Positions 7,040-16,913 are shown, counted from the stretch's first letter. The stretch is DNA of 64,000 nucleotides from Candidatus Leptofilum gracile (GCA_016713825.1 JADJOJ010000003.1:1-64000), one strand, 5' to 3'. Notes: generated from the sequence alone by a model not told the origin. Program-made: numbers and translations.

Positions 7040-9454
7040 TTAATTTTTGTCGGCGCGGAGGGGGGGGATGCCGGAGCCGCTGGATGTTTTGGGCAGCGGC
7101 ACGTTCAGGCTTTCATTGCTGCCAGCAACAGAAAACGGGGCTTCATTGCCGGGCAGCAGGGCAATCGCCAGCACCTCGTCCAGGTGGCTCACCGGAATTA
7201 GCTCCAGCTCTTTCCGGATGGAATCTGGCAGTTCGGGAATGTCTTTGGCGTTGTCGTTAGGCAAAAGCACCGTCTTGATGCCTGCTCTGTGGGCGGCAAT
7301 TGTTTTCGACTTGAGGCCGCCGATGGCCAGCACCTTGCCGCGCAGCGTCACCTCGCCCGTCATCGCCACATCGCGGCGCACGGGGCGGCGGGTGAAGGCG
7401 GAGATAATCGCCGTGGCCATGCCGATGCCCGCGCTGGGGCCATCCTTCGGCGTCGCGCCATCGGGCACGTGGACGTGGATGTTCACCTTGTCGAAGATGG
7501 TTGGTTCCAGGCCCAGCGCCCGCGCGTTGGCCCGCGCATAGGTCAGCGCCGCCTGGGCGCTTTCGCGCATCACGTCACCCAACGAGCCGGTGAGGGTAAT
7601 TTTGCCATTGCCCTCGCTCAGGCTTACCTCGATGGGCAGCGTGTCACCGCCAAAGCTGTTGACCGCCAGGCCGGTTACCACGCCAACCTCGTCCTGTTCC
7701 TCGGCCATGCCGTAGCGGAACTTTGTGGGGCCAAGATAGTCGGTAATCTCGTCTGGCGTCACGGAAAACGGGCCAGCTTCGCCGCCAGCCACCTTCACCG
7801 CAATTTTGCGCACCACAGAGCCGATGCTGCGCTCCAGGTTGCGCACGCCTGCTTCCCGGGTGTAGTAGCGAATGAGATGCTGCAACGATGCTTGCGGCAG
7901 CGTGACTTCGATGTTGCCAATGCCATGCCCTTCTAGCTGCTTGGGCAGCAAATAGCCGTCGGCGATGGCGACTTTTTCTTCTTCGATGTAGCCGGGCATG
8001 GTGATGGTTTCCATGCGGTCCAGCAGCGGGGCGGGGATGGTGCTGAGCTGGTTGGAGGTGGTAATGAAAATCACCTGGCTCAGGTCAAACGGCACTTCCA
8101 GGTAATGGTCGGTGAAGTTACTGTTTTGTTCCGGGTCCAGCACTTCCAGCAGGGCAGATGACGGATCGCCGCGCCAGTCGGTGCCGACTTTGTCGATCTC
8201 ATCCAGCACGATGACGGGGTTGCGCGTTTCGGCATCCCGCAGGGCGCGAATGATGCGCCCCGGAATGGCCCCGATGTAGGTGCGGCGATGGCCGCGAATT
8301 TCGGCCTCGTCGCGCACGCCGCCCAGGCTAATGCGCACCATCTCGCGCCCAATGGCGCGGGCCACGGAGGTGGCGATGGAGGTTTTGCCGACTCCGGGCG
8401 GGCCGTTGAGGTTGATGATGGCGCCGCGCATCTTGGTACCGGCCAGCTTGCGTACGGCAACGTATTCTACGATGCGATCTTTCACATCTTCCAGGCCGTA
8501 ATGGTCTTCGTCCAGCACGTCACGGACGTGGTGGATGTCTAGATTGTCCGCAGTGGCTTTGTTCCAGGGCAGCTCGGTGAGCCATTCCAGGTAGGTGCGA
8601 ATGACGCTGGCTTCGGCGGATTGTTGGCCCTGGTATTCCAGTCGTTTGAGCTCTTTGATGGCCCGTTCCTGGACGTCTTCGGGCATGCCTGCTTCATCAA
8701 TTTTCTTGCGCAGTTCGTCGGGAACGCTTTCGCCGTCTTCGCCGAGTTCTTTGCGGATGGCGCGCATTTGTTCGCGCAGCAGGTATTCGCGCTGGGCTTT
8801 GTCGGCCCCGGCGCGGGCGTCTTGCTGGATTTTGTTGCGCACTTCGGTGATGCGCAGCTCTTGCTTGAGGAATGTTATCGTAATTTCCAGCCGCTTTTCG
8901 CCGTTGACGGTGGCCAGCAGTTCGACTTCGGTTTCGAAGGGAAGGTTGAGCAGGCCGGCGATATAGTCGGCCAGTTCACCGGCGCTGTCTTTGCTGCGGG
9001 TGGTGGCCATCACTTGCTGGTTGGCTTCACCGAGGGCGTCGGCGTATTGCTCCAGGTAGGCGATCGCTTCGGTGATGATGGGGCTGTCTTCGCCTTCATC
9101 GGCGTCGGGGAGTTCGCTGTATTGGCCGGTGAGGAACGGTTCGGCCGTTTCCAATCCCACAAATTGTACGCGGCGGTGCAGCTCCACGAGCATTTGTACG
9201 CCCATGTGGGGGGTGCGCAGCACGTCTCGTACGGTGGCCAGGATGCCAACCGGGACGAGGTCTTCTTTTTTGGGGAGTTCCACTTCGGCGTTGTATTGGA
9301 CGAGGATGAGCAGTTCGCCACCGCGCTCAACGGCCTCTTGGGCTGCCGCCAACGAGCGTCGTCGCCCGATGGAGATGGTTGTGGTTACGCCGGGAAAAAC
9401 GACGCCGCCACGGAGGGGAACGATGGGTACGGTTACATGGTGTTTGTGTTCCAT
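7040..9454 (-). CDS. lon: ATP-dependent protease La (Lon)
   Basis: 804 residues, the usual length. Order: N-terminal substrate-binding LON domain (about 7-200, starting VPIVPLRGGVVFPG), coiled coil, AAA+ module with Walker A GPPGVGKT at 351-358 and Walker B VIVLDEID near 415, then the protease domain with the catalytic dyad Ser674 (PKDGPSAG) and Lys717 (GGLKSK). The last 30 residues are a low-complexity tail beyond the normal end. It degrades misfolded and regulatory proteins in the cytoplasm. AAAGGA precedes the ATG. The gene is almost free of the ACGGCCGT octamer, in contrast to its neighbours on the left of 4.9 kb and right of 9.8 kb. Confidence 0.97.
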   Translation of the reverse strand: MEHKHHVTVPIVPLRGGVVFPGVTTTISIGRRRSLAAAQEAVERGGELLILVQYNAEVELPKKEDLVPVGILATVRDVLRTPHMGVQMLVELHRRVQFVGLETAEPFLTGQYSELPDADEGEDSPIITEAIAYLEQYADALGEANQQVMATTRSKDSAGELADYIAGLLNLPFETEVELLATVNGEKRLEITITFLKQELRITEVRNKIQQDARAGADKAQREYLLREQMRAIRKELGEDGESVPDELRKKIDEAGMPEDVQERAIKELKRLEYQGQQSAEASVIRTYLEWLTELPWNKATADNLDIHHVRDVLDEDHYGLEDVKDRIVEYVAVRKLAGTKMRGAIINLNGPPGVGKTSIATSVARAIGREMVRISLGGVRDEAEIRGHRRTYIGAIPGRIIRALRDAETRNPVIVLDEIDKVGTDWRGDPSSALLEVLDPEQNSNFTDHYLEVPFDLSQVIFITTSNQLSTIPAPLLDRMETITMPGYIEEEKVAIADGYLLPKQLEGHGIGNIEVTLPQASLQHLIRYYTREAGVRNLERSIGSVVRKIAVKVAGGEAGPFSVTPDEITDYLGPTKFRYGMAEEQDEVGVVTGLAVNSFGGDTLPIEVSLSEGNGKITLTGSLGDVMRESAQAALTYARANARALGLEPTIFDKVNIHVHVPDGATPKDGPSAGIGMATAIISAFTRRPVRRDVAMTGEVTLRGKVLAIGGLKSKTIAAHRAGIKTVLLPNDNAKDIPELPDSIRKELELIPVSHLDEVLAIALLPGNEAPFSVAGSNESLNVPLPKTSSGSGIPPLRADKN

Positions 9455-9736
9455 GAGTATGTCCTTTAATCGACTCGAATCTTACTGCGCCTTTGTCTAA
9501 TGCTGCCTAATTAACAATACGGTCACTTTCTATATTTTCTGCTTACACGATTGGCTCTTGTTTTGCATGGGCAGTGGGTGGCGTTTGATTCTGTCGTTTG
9601 ACGATAATTTTTTCAGTATTAACCGACTGTGTTTGCTCCACAATAGGTCTATAGTATTTTAGGAAGAGTGATGGGTTAAACAATAGTCCTACGTCAGAAT
9701 CGTGTTAGAAAATCTGTTCTGGGGGGATGGAGGAGC
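9455..9736. other. Intergenic, lon upstream region
   Basis: No gene seen. The right part of a 351-base gap; it should hold the lon promoter, but no convincing -35/-10 pair and no CIRCE element could be found. Confidence 0.3.
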
Positions 9737-9800
9737 AAGTGCCAGGCACAGGGCGGCACGTTTTGGCAGGAGAAGACCTGCTGCGCTGTGCCTGGCACTT
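9737..9800. repeat. GTGCCAGGCAC inverted element, copy 1
   Basis: Perfect 15-base inverted arms (9737-9751 and 9786-9800) around GTGCCAGGCAC, with a 34-base interior. Related elements lie at 14268-14330 and 33602-33672. A T run after the right arm suggests it can also end transcription of the plus strand. Confidence 0.65.
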
Positions 9801-9805
9801 TTTGA

Positions 9806-10810
9806 TTAGTTCCAGGGGAGGTTGCTGCGGGTTTGCCAGTAAACGGCCGTTTCCTCCCCCATCCCCAATAAAACATCAGCCAGCTCTGGCTGCCAGTTGA
9901 GGTTGATCGCTTGAATATTGGAAAGCAGGTGGTCTGCCTGGGCGGCCCCGCTGAGGACGACATCCACAAATGGCTGATTGAGAACGGCGGCCAGGGCGAG
10001 GGCATCGACGGTGGTGTGGTGCTGCTGGGCGAGTTGGCGGAGGGTTTGCATTTGGGGCTGAAAGCTGGGGGTTTGGTTGCGCGGGGTGAGACGGCCGTTT
10101 GCCAATGCCTCCTTCACAATGACGCCCAATCCTGCTTCATGCGCGGCGGTGAGAACGGCCGTTGCCGACTGCTCTAAAATGTTCCAGGTGGCCTGCACGG
10201 AGCCGAACAGCAGTTTGCCGTCGAACTCAATTTCCAGGGCGCGCCAAAGCGTGTCCGCCTGGCCGGTGCCGCTGAGGGAAAGGCCGATGAGGGTGCCGCT
10301 GTTGCGCAGGTGGGCCAGTTCGGTGAGAACGGCCGTGTTTTCCAACACGCCGCTGTCTAGCGTGGCGGAGTGAATCTGGTACAGGTTGAGCTGTGCGCCG
10401 AAATTTGCCTGCGATTCTTGCCACTGGCGCTGGAGGACGGGCAGGCTGTGGTCTTTGACTTCGTGTTGTTGCCCGGTGGGCACGTTTACCTGCCAGTCGG
10501 CGGTGTAGGTGTAGCCCCATTTGGAGCCAACGGTGACGCTGGTGGGATCGATGTGGCGCGTTTGCAGCCAGGAGGCGAGGAAGGTTTCGGAACGGCCGTA
10601 CGACCGCGCCGCATCAAAATACCGAATGCCCGCTTCCCAGGCGGCATCCAGCACGGTGTGGGCGTGGGCTTCCATGGCGGCGATGTCGTAATTGTGGTTC
10701 AGGTCGGTGGCGTGGCCCAGGTTGATGTAGCCGGGTCGCCCCAGCGCCGCCAACCCCAGGCCGATGGGGGTGACGGTTAAGTTGGTATGGCCGAATGGTT
10801 TTGGGTTCAT
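9806..10810 (-). CDS. Aldo/keto reductase
   Basis: 334 residues in a TIM-barrel family. The catalytic tetrad is visible: Asp in RYFDAARSYG, Tyr in the same block, Lys in TVGSKWGYTY and His in LYQIHSATL. The cofactor-binding end (GVIVKEALANG) and a late ALNQPFVDVVLSGAA block follow. It should reduce aldehydes or ketones with NADPH; the substrate is unknown. The ATG at 10810 has GAGGTA at good spacing. Octamers ACGGCCGT occur five times inside. Confidence 0.85.
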   Translation of the reverse strand: MNPKPFGHTNLTVTPIGLGLAALGRPGYINLGHATDLNHNYDIAAMEAHAHTVLDAAWEAGIRYFDAARSYGRSETFLASWLQTRHIDPTSVTVGSKWGYTYTADWQVNVPTGQQHEVKDHSLPVLQRQWQESQANFGAQLNLYQIHSATLDSGVLENTAVLTELAHLRNSGTLIGLSLSGTGQADTLWRALEIEFDGKLLFGSVQATWNILEQSATAVLTAAHEAGLGVIVKEALANGRLTPRNQTPSFQPQMQTLRQLAQQHHTTVDALALAAVLNQPFVDVVLSGAAQADHLLSNIQAINLNWQPELADVLLGMGEETAVYWQTRSNLPWN

Positions 10811-10826
10811 AAAAAGATACCTCATG

Positions 10827-10861
10827 GGAGATTGGAGATTAGAGATTAGAGATTAGAGATT
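10827..10861. repeat. Heptad tandem repeat (GGAGATT)2(AGAGATT)3
   Basis: Five exact 7-base units in a row. The same heptads form the arms of the hairpins at 16801, 22904 and 39212. Confidence 0.85.
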
Positions 10862-10925
10862 GAACCAGTCTCCGGTCATTAATATTTTTAATTTTACCGC
10901 AGAGCACGTGGCGGACGCAGAGGTT

Positions 10926-11390
10926 TTAAGGTTTGGTGGACCAGACCATGACGGCGAGGTAGCCGGGGATGCGGCTGAGTTTTTGGATTGGTTTGAAGAG
11001 GGCGCGGGCCAAACGGAAGTAGAAGGGGAGGGAACGGCCGTCTCCCCCCTGCACCTCCACAAAGCCAAACTGTGCATAAAACGGTACCAGCTTGTCCATG
11101 CAGGTGAGCCAGACGGGCGGCTGTTCCTCAGCCAACAGCCGCTGGATGATTTCCCCGGCGATGCCCTGCCGACGGTATTCTTTTTGCACGGCGATGGAGG
11201 CCAATTCGCGGGAGCCACCCCGGTGGGGTTTGATTTGCCCACAGCCGACGAGACGGCCGTTTTCTTCCACCGCCACCAAAAAGCGGGGCCACTTCAGCCC
11301 CATCGGATTGATGTTCACAGCTCGAATAAGAGACTTAATCGCTGCTTCGTCGCTGGCCTTAGCCGGTCGGTAGGTGATGGTAGTTTGCAA
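10926..11390 (-). CDS. GNAT family N-acetyltransferase
   Basis: 154 residues. The acetyl-CoA pyrophosphate-binding loop is seen as LASIAVQKEYRRQGIAGEIIQRLL at about residues 64-87, and the C-terminal PFYAQFGFVEV motif is typical. It transfers an acetyl group from acetyl-CoA to an unknown amine. It lies alone between short-period repeat tracts. Confidence 0.85.
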   Translation of the reverse strand: MQTTITYRPAKASDEAAIKSLIRAVNINPMGLKWPRFLVAVEENGRLVGCGQIKPHRGGSRELASIAVQKEYRRQGIAGEIIQRLLAEEQPPVWLTCMDKLVPFYAQFGFVEVQGGDGRSLPFYFRLARALFKPIQKLSRIPGYLAVMVWSTKP

Positions 11391-11494
11391 GATGCTTATT
11401 TCTGAATTGGATAGTGATAAAACTCACGCAAAGTCGCAAAGCCTCAGATTAGGTCTAAAAAAATCAGTGAAAACCTGTGTTTATCAGTGTCCCA

Positions 11495-11917
11495 TTACCC
11501 TTTCATTTTGCGTAGGGCCATGGCCATTGCGCCCAGAGCGGTAAACATGGTGATGGCGATTTTGGTCACGTCTACTACCGGCTCCACGCGCACGCCGTTG
11601 GGGCCAATGATGATGGTGGCCACCGGGCGGGCCATCGTGGTGCCGCCACCGCCGCCACCGCCACCAAAGCCCGTGGCCGCGCCTGCTTCTTCTTCACCTT
11701 CGCTTTCGCCGGGGGCGTTGCCGCCGCCGCTGCCGTAGCCCACGCCCATGCCTGCCATGTATTCCGAAGCGGTGATGATGGTGTGCTCGCCGACGGTGAT
11801 GGGCGGGCCATAAACGGCGTCGGGGCGGGTGACATCGAACAGTTTGCCGATGAGTTCATTGGCAGATTTCTGGTCGGTGACGGATTCGATCATTAATTTG
11901 TTAAAGCTGTCGCTCAT
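11495..11917 (-). CDS. GerW (YtfJ) family protein
   Basis: 140 residues. Typical features are the N-terminal helix and ARPVATIIIGPNGVRVEPVVDVTKI strand block, interrupted by a Gly-rich, acidic loop (GYGSGGGN ... GFGGGGGGGG). The family was named after a Bacillus germination protein but is common in non-sporulating bacteria, where its role is unknown. The C-terminal 25 residues form a possible membrane helix. The downstream gene at 12002-12301 has a similar ending, so the two look related and are probably co-transcribed. Confidence 0.8.
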   Translation of the reverse strand: MSDSFNKLMIESVTDQKSANELIGKLFDVTRPDAVYGPPITVGEHTIITASEYMAGMGVGYGSGGGNAPGESEGEEEAGAATGFGGGGGGGGTTMARPVATIIIGPNGVRVEPVVDVTKIAITMFTALGAMAMALRKMKG

Positions 11918-11941
11918 GGGATTCTCCAGGGTTTGGTTTTG

Positions 11942-12004
11942 GTGGATAGTTTGTTAGTGGTTTGTTTGAGTTACCAGCCTCTAACCACCAGCCACCAACC
12001 ACTA
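11942..12004. repeat. TTAGTGG / CCACTAA short-period repeat
   Basis: A TTAGTGGTTTG arm followed by three degenerate AACCACC units. The tract contains the stop codon of the gene at 12002-12301. It belongs with the tract at 46284-46350. Confidence 0.5.
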
Positions 12005-12301
12005 TTTACTCTTCTTGATAATACGCAGAAGCAGGGGGAGGATTGCTGTGGCTCCGATGATGCTCCAGGTGGCCAGGCGGGTGACGTCTACGATGGGGTG
12101 GCGTTCGGTTTGGTCGCCGTTTTGGATGTGTACGGCCGTTGGCCATTGCCACACAAAGCCGCCGTAAGGAAAGTTGATAATCAGCGCCTGGGATTCGGGG
12201 ATGAGGGTGTGGTGTGGGGTGGAACTTGTACTGAGTGAAGCCGAAGTAACGGCCGTTCCCTGCACGGTTTTCCATTCAATAAAATCGGTAAGTTTGGGCA
12301 T
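12002..12301 (-). CDS. Hypothetical protein with a GerW-like C terminus
   Basis: 99 residues starting MPKLTDFIEWKTVQG. A strand-rich N-terminal part with FPYGGFVWQWP is followed by HPIVDVTRLATWSIIGATAILPLLLRIIKKSK in outline, which resembles the ending of the downstream GerW protein (EPVVDVTKIAITMFTALGAMAMALRK). AAAAGGAG precedes the ATG. I infer a divergent GerW relative that has lost the Gly-rich loop. Function unknown. Confidence 0.5.
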   Translation of the reverse strand: MPKLTDFIEWKTVQGTAVTSASLSTSSTPHHTLIPESQALIINFPYGGFVWQWPTAVHIQNGDQTERHPIVDVTRLATWSIIGATAILPLLLRIIKKSK

Positions 12302-12414
12302 GGCTCTCCTTTTAGAATTAGAAAGAAAAAGCGGAACACAGAGATTCACGGAGGTTACGCAGAGTTACACAAAGAGGGTTGCGTGCTGCAAATGTGGGGG
12401 CGATGAGACCAGGG

Positions 12415-13068
12415 TTACTCTTCTTGGAAATGTTGGTCGAGCTGTTCTAGCAGTTGGGCGGCTTCTACCAGCTTGTCTAGCGGGTTTTCTTCGCCGGTGA
12501 AGTAGCGGTAGTCGGCGGGCATCAGGTCCAGCGTTTCGATGATTTCCTGATACTTTTCTTTGAGGGAGCGTTCGTTGATGCCAAAAACGGCCGCAATTTG
12601 CGCCCGCGTAATCTCTAAAAAGTTCACTTTGACAATGGCGTAGGTGAGCGCCCCGGCCCAGAGTGATGGTTTGGGGGTGCGTAACGGCCGTCTGCCAATG
12701 GCAATGCGGTACTCCAGCCACATCTGAATCGCTTTGCCAATGTGGGGTAGCTCCAGTTTAAGCTGCTTCATCCCCTCAATCAGGTCAGATTCCACTTCGT
12801 CCAGACCAGTAGAAAAAAGCTGCTCGTAGCGGGCGGCGACGTCCCCTTCCGTTTCTGTTTGCAGGTAGCCGCCCAGCGCCGCCATTGCCTGATCATAGTC
12901 GCCGCCGCGCGTGTAGGCCCGGGTGAGATTCAGGTGGTATTCTGGGTTGTTTGGGTCGGCCGCCACGGCAGCGGTAAATGAATCGACTGCTTTGTCGATT
13001 TGCCACGAATCGTAAAAAGCCAATCCAGATTGATTCAGTTCAACTGCCTGTTTTTGTTTATTTGTCAT
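12415..13068 (-). CDS. TPR-repeat protein with a helical C-terminal domain
   Basis: 217 residues. Residues 1-75 contain two to three tetratricopeptide units (AVELNQSGLAFYDSWQIDKA, DPNNPEYHLNLTRAYTRGGDY). The C-terminal half (SLWAGALTYAIVKVNFL ... RAQIAAVFGINERSLKEKY) has the look of the cyclin-like or helix-turn-helix domain of the DUF6398 type. It is cytoplasmic and probably a scaffold or regulator. I chose MTNKQKQ as the start; ten residues upstream another ATG exists. Confidence 0.6.
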   Translation of the reverse strand: MTNKQKQAVELNQSGLAFYDSWQIDKAVDSFTAAVAADPNNPEYHLNLTRAYTRGGDYDQAMAALGGYLQTETEGDVAARYEQLFSTGLDEVESDLIEGMKQLKLELPHIGKAIQMWLEYRIAIGRRPLRTPKPSLWAGALTYAIVKVNFLEITRAQIAAVFGINERSLKEKYQEIIETLDLMPADYRYFTGEENPLDKLVEAAQLLEQLDQHFQEE

Positions 13069-13277
13069 GTGGTCGCCAATTCTGCGTGTTTTGGGCAAGC
13101 CACAGAAGATGGTGGAAAGCGAGGGGCGATTGCTTTGTGGTTTGCCGAAGTAAAAGCGGGTGAAGGATTTTGAACAGCGTACCCGCGTTTACACATGGCT
13201 GCATTGTACAGAGTGGCTATGCCAGCGTCAAGCGGATGGGACTGTAGTCATGGGCAACGGGTAGGGGAATGGTGGCT

Positions 13278-14033
13278 TTAAGATTCGAGCGGTTGAAAGC
13301 TGCGCAGGATGGTAGCGAAATCTTCGGCAAAGATGGTGAACTGGTTGGCTGGGGCGCAGCTGGTGAGCAGGTAAACTGCGCCATCGCCGGATACAAACTG
13401 GTGCAGGCAGCGCCACGTGTCTGTGGTTTCTGGCAAATTAAAGACCAACTGCCCTTTGACAACGCCGAGATCGTCAACGGTGATTTCGGCGCTGCTTACG
13501 GTGATGGTTGGGGGCAGCTGCTGCTGGGCATAGGCCACGTACTGCTCGGCGGTTAGCTGGTTGAGGCGCTGGCTGTGGGTGATGAGGATGAAGGGTGGGG
13601 CAACGGCCGTTTCTTCACCAATTCCCAAAAACAACAGATCATTATCCGCCACCATCGCCGCAAAGCTGTTGGCCAGGGTGGGGATTGGGGGCGTTTTGCT
13701 GGCGGTTGGGTTGTGGGGCAAGTCGATGGCTTGCCACGTATCGGGTAAGTTCAGGGTAAAGCGGAGCTGGCTGTCGGTGACAGCGTGCCAGCCGGGCAGC
13801 GGCGCATTGCCGCTAAAGCGCAGCAGCGGCGCTTGCCCAATGGCGCGGGTGGTAAGAATGAGCAGAAGGAGGGAAACGGCCGTTAACCCCAAATAGCGCA
13901 AAATCATCCCCACATCTGGCCCCGTTGGCGCTGCGGCAGCGGTTTTTGTGGGGGTCAGCACCTGGCCACAGTGCCAGCATTCGCCGTCGGTGGCGGCCAC
14001 AATTTGGCCGCAATTTTCGCATTGATTAAGCAT
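13278..14033 (-). CDS. Zinc-ribbon membrane protein with an external domain
   Basis: 251 residues. A CENCGQ ... CWHCGQ zinc ribbon occupies residues 5-22, a Pro/Ala linker follows, then one membrane helix (about 44-64) and an external domain of about 180 residues related to bacterial secreted domains of unknown function (LRFTLNLPDTWQAI ... ITHSQRLNQLTAEQYV). The layout suggests a sensor or a surface protein. Function unknown. Confidence 0.6.
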   Translation of the reverse strand: MLNQCENCGQIVAATDGECWHCGQVLTPTKTAAAAPTGPDVGMILRYLGLTAVSLLLLILTTRAIGQAPLLRFSGNAPLPGWHAVTDSQLRFTLNLPDTWQAIDLPHNPTASKTPPIPTLANSFAAMVADNDLLFLGIGEETAVAPPFILITHSQRLNQLTAEQYVAYAQQQLPPTITVSSAEITVDDLGVVKGQLVFNLPETTDTWRCLHQFVSGDGAVYLLTSCAPANQFTIFAEDFATILRSFQPLES

Positions 14034-14224
14034 TACATTTGTGCATTTGCAAGTTTTTGGCCGTGCGTGTTTGCCGGTTTATTTGCCCAGTGGAAAACTT
14101 AAACACATGCAATCTAGAAAACAGTACGCACGTCCTATTGCTGGGTCCTAGTACCCTGCCGTACACTAATGGCATCTTACACCCAATTTGATACCCAATT
14201 TCCTCCTTTTTCTCCTCTTCCCGC

Positions 14225-14252
14225 AAAAAGCCTTGCAGCCGCAAGGCTTTTT
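14225..14252. terminator. Bidirectional terminator downstream of mutS2
   Basis: AAAAAGCCTTGC (14225-14236) pairs perfectly with GCAAGGCTTTTT (14241-14252) across an AGCC loop, with T tracts on both strands. It lies about 90 bases past the mutS2 stop. Confidence 0.8.
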
Positions 14253-14267
14253 GTTTTCTATGCTTTA

Positions 14268-14330
14268 CGGTGCCAGTCACGGGCAGAAGATGGTTGCAAA
14301 CCAAGATCGTTTCGCCCGTGCCTGGCACCG
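14268..14330. repeat. GTGCCAGGCAC inverted element, copy 2
   Basis: 17-base arms (14268-14284 and 14314-14330) match in inverted form with one mismatch, and share the GTGCC(A/T)GGCAC core with copies at 9737 and 33602. The 306-base gap 14034-14339 otherwise holds only a terminator. Confidence 0.65.
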
Positions 14331-14339
14331 TTGTGGTTG

Positions 14340-16764
14340 TTAACTGTCGTGAAATTTGACGACGGTGACGCCAGCGCCGCCTTCGCCATCTTTGCCTTCT
14401 TCGATGGCGGCGATGTGCTGGTTGTTTTTGAGCGATTTGCGTACGGCCGTTCTTAACTTGCCCGTCCCCTTGCCATGAATAATGCGCACCCACGGCATCT
14501 GCGACAAAAACGCCTGGTCGATGAAGGTGGTTAGCTCAGACAGCCCCTCCTCCACGCGGCGACCGCGAATGTCCAGCTCCAGGCCCGGCGAGCGCGTTTT
14601 GCTGATGGGTGTAGACTCCATCTGCGGCTCGTCCTCCTTGGGGCGGCTCTTAAACTCCAAATCGCTCAACTTGGCCCGCATCTGCAATCGGCCGACAGCA
14701 ATCATCGCCTCGTACTTGCTCAGCGTGATGATTTCGCCTTCCGTATTCAGCGCTTTCACCGTCACTTTGTCGCCCACTTCCAATTCTGAACTGTTCTTGG
14801 TGGGTTTGCGCGTTTTGGTTGTTTTTGGCGCAATCTCCTCCACCTTTTCTTCGGCCAGCTCGGCAACTTCTTTGCTCACCTGCTTCCAGCTTGTTCAGCG
14901 ATTGGGCGTCGCGGATGTGCCTGCGCGCCTGCCGCAGCTCTTCCTCGATGACCGCGATTTTTTGCCGCGCTTCTTCCTGCGCTTCGGCCAGCACCGCTTC
15001 GCGCTCTTCCTCTAGCTGCTCAACCTGCCGCGCCAGGGCATCCTTCTCATCCTCCAACTGGCGGCGGATGAGCCGGGCGGCGGCTTCTTCGGCAGAGATT
15101 TTGTCGCGCAGATCGTAAATCGCATCCAGCAGGCTTTCCGCTTCGTTGCTGCCCGCGCCGGTTAGCTTCATCGCGTCGTCCAGGATGGTGTCATCCAGCC
15201 CCAGCCGCCGGGCAATGGCAAAGGCGTTGGATTTGCCCGGAATGCCAATCGCCATTTCGTAGGTGGGGGAGAGCGTTTCCACATCGAACAGCATGGAGGC
15301 GTTGGTCGCCCCGCGCTGCTGGTCGGCGTACAGCTTTAGCTCCGGGTAATGGGTGGCGATGAAGGTCGTTGCCCCTTTGTCGCGCAAAAAGTTCGTGATG
15401 GATTGAGCCAGCGCCGCCCCTTCTGTCGGGTCGGTGCCCGAGCCGAGTTCATCCAGCAGCACCAGCGAGCGGTCGTCTACGTGTTCCAAAATGCGGATGA
15501 TGTTGGTCATGTGCGCCGAAAAGGTGGAGAGGCTTTGTTCGATGGATTGCTCGTCGCCGATGTCGGCAAACACGTCTTCGAACACGGTCAACCGCGCTTC
15601 GATGGCGGGCAGGTGCAGGCCAGATTGAGCCATGAGCACCATGAGGCCGATCGTTTTGAGGCTAACCGTCTTGCCCCCGGTGTTTGGCCCGGTGATGAGC
15701 ACGGTGAAGATGTCATCGCCCAGGGTGAGGTCGGTGGGGATGACGCTGCCGGGGGGCAGCAGCGGGTGGCGGGCGCTGCGAATCCAGACGGTGCTGCCGG
15801 GGTGGGGATTGCGCGGTTGGGGCACCCATTTGGCTAACTCGTTGGCGTGTTTGGGCGGCCGGGGCTGCTCAAATTCGCGCCAATCGACAAAATCTGGCGG
15901 CACGCCTTTGATGATGGCGGCGTACCGGGCGCGGGCGAAGATTAAATCCAGCTCGGCCATGCGCTCCACAATGCGGATGATGACGTCGGCGACGTCGGCG
16001 ACTTTGGCGGACAGTACAGCCAGGATGCGCTCGATTTCGGCTTGCTCGCTCATTTGCAGGCCGCGATATTCGTTGTTGAGGTCTACGGTGCCGATTGGCT
16101 CTACCCAGACGGTGGCCCCGCTGCCGCTTTGGTCATGCACGATCCCTTTGATGCGCCCTTTGGCGTCGATTTTGACGGGGACGACGTAACGGCCGCTTCT
16201 CATGGAAATAATGGGTTCTTGCAGCCACTGGTTGTGGCTGGAGTTGAGCAGGCGCTGGAGCTTGTCTTGAATACGGCCGTGTACCGTGCGCAAATCGGCC
16301 CGAATTTTGGCCAGTTTTGAACTGGCGCTGTCTAGCACTTCGCCCCGCTCGTCGATGGTGCTGCTGATGGCGTCTACCAGGCCGGGCACTTCTTCTACCA
16401 GTTCGGCGATGGCTGCCAGGTAGGGGAACTCCTCGGCCACTTTGAGCAGCTGCCGTTTGAGCGTGCGGGAGGCGGCGAGCGTGCTGCGGATGTCTAGCAA
16501 ATCTTCGGCGGGCAGGGTGAAGCCGCGCTTGGAATTGTCGGCGGGGCGGCGCACGTCGCGGGCACCGCCGATGGTGATGTTGGTGTGGGTGTCTAGCAGC
16601 AGGAGCGCTTCGGCCGTTTCTTTTTGCCACTGTTCGGCCAGGATTTGGTCGGTGGTGGGTTGGAGTTTGCGGGCCAGCTCTTCGCCGCCGCTGAAGCTGG
16701 TGTAGCCAGCCAGAATGTTGCGTACCTTGTGGTATTCAAGGGTATGTAAAGATTTTGTGTCCAT
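14340..16764 (-). CDS. mutS2: MutS2 endonuclease (frameshifted)
   Basis: About 807 residues once the frame is restored. Order: N-terminal MutS III-like core (starts MDTKSLHTLEYHKV), ATPase with Walker A ITGPNTGGKT and Walker B LVLLDELGSGTDP, a long coiled coil, and a C-terminal Smr nuclease domain (LELDIRGRRVEEG, RIIHGKGTGKLR). A one-base shift at the GG near 14879-14880 separates the last 180 residues; removing one G joins LNKLEA to VSKEVAEL. MutS2 acts on branched DNA and on collided ribosomes. If the frameshift is real the Smr domain is lost. Confidence 0.92.
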
Positions 16765-16800
16765 TGTTTTCTTTGAACATCTGAAAAGCAGTTTGGTTTG

Positions 16801-16845
16801 GGAGATTGGAGATTAGAGATTAAAAATCTCCAATCTCCAATCTCC
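16801..16845. repeat. Perfect heptad hairpin
   Basis: (GGAGATT)2 AGAGATT, three A residues, then (AATCTCC)3. Two arms of three heptads face each other and can fold into a long stem upstream of mutS2. Confidence 0.9.
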
Positions 16846-16913
16846 TCTTTGCCGCGATTTTCAGATGCTTCCTTGTTAGCGACTCTGGAAGCACATACCC
16901 TCGGGTGTGGAGT

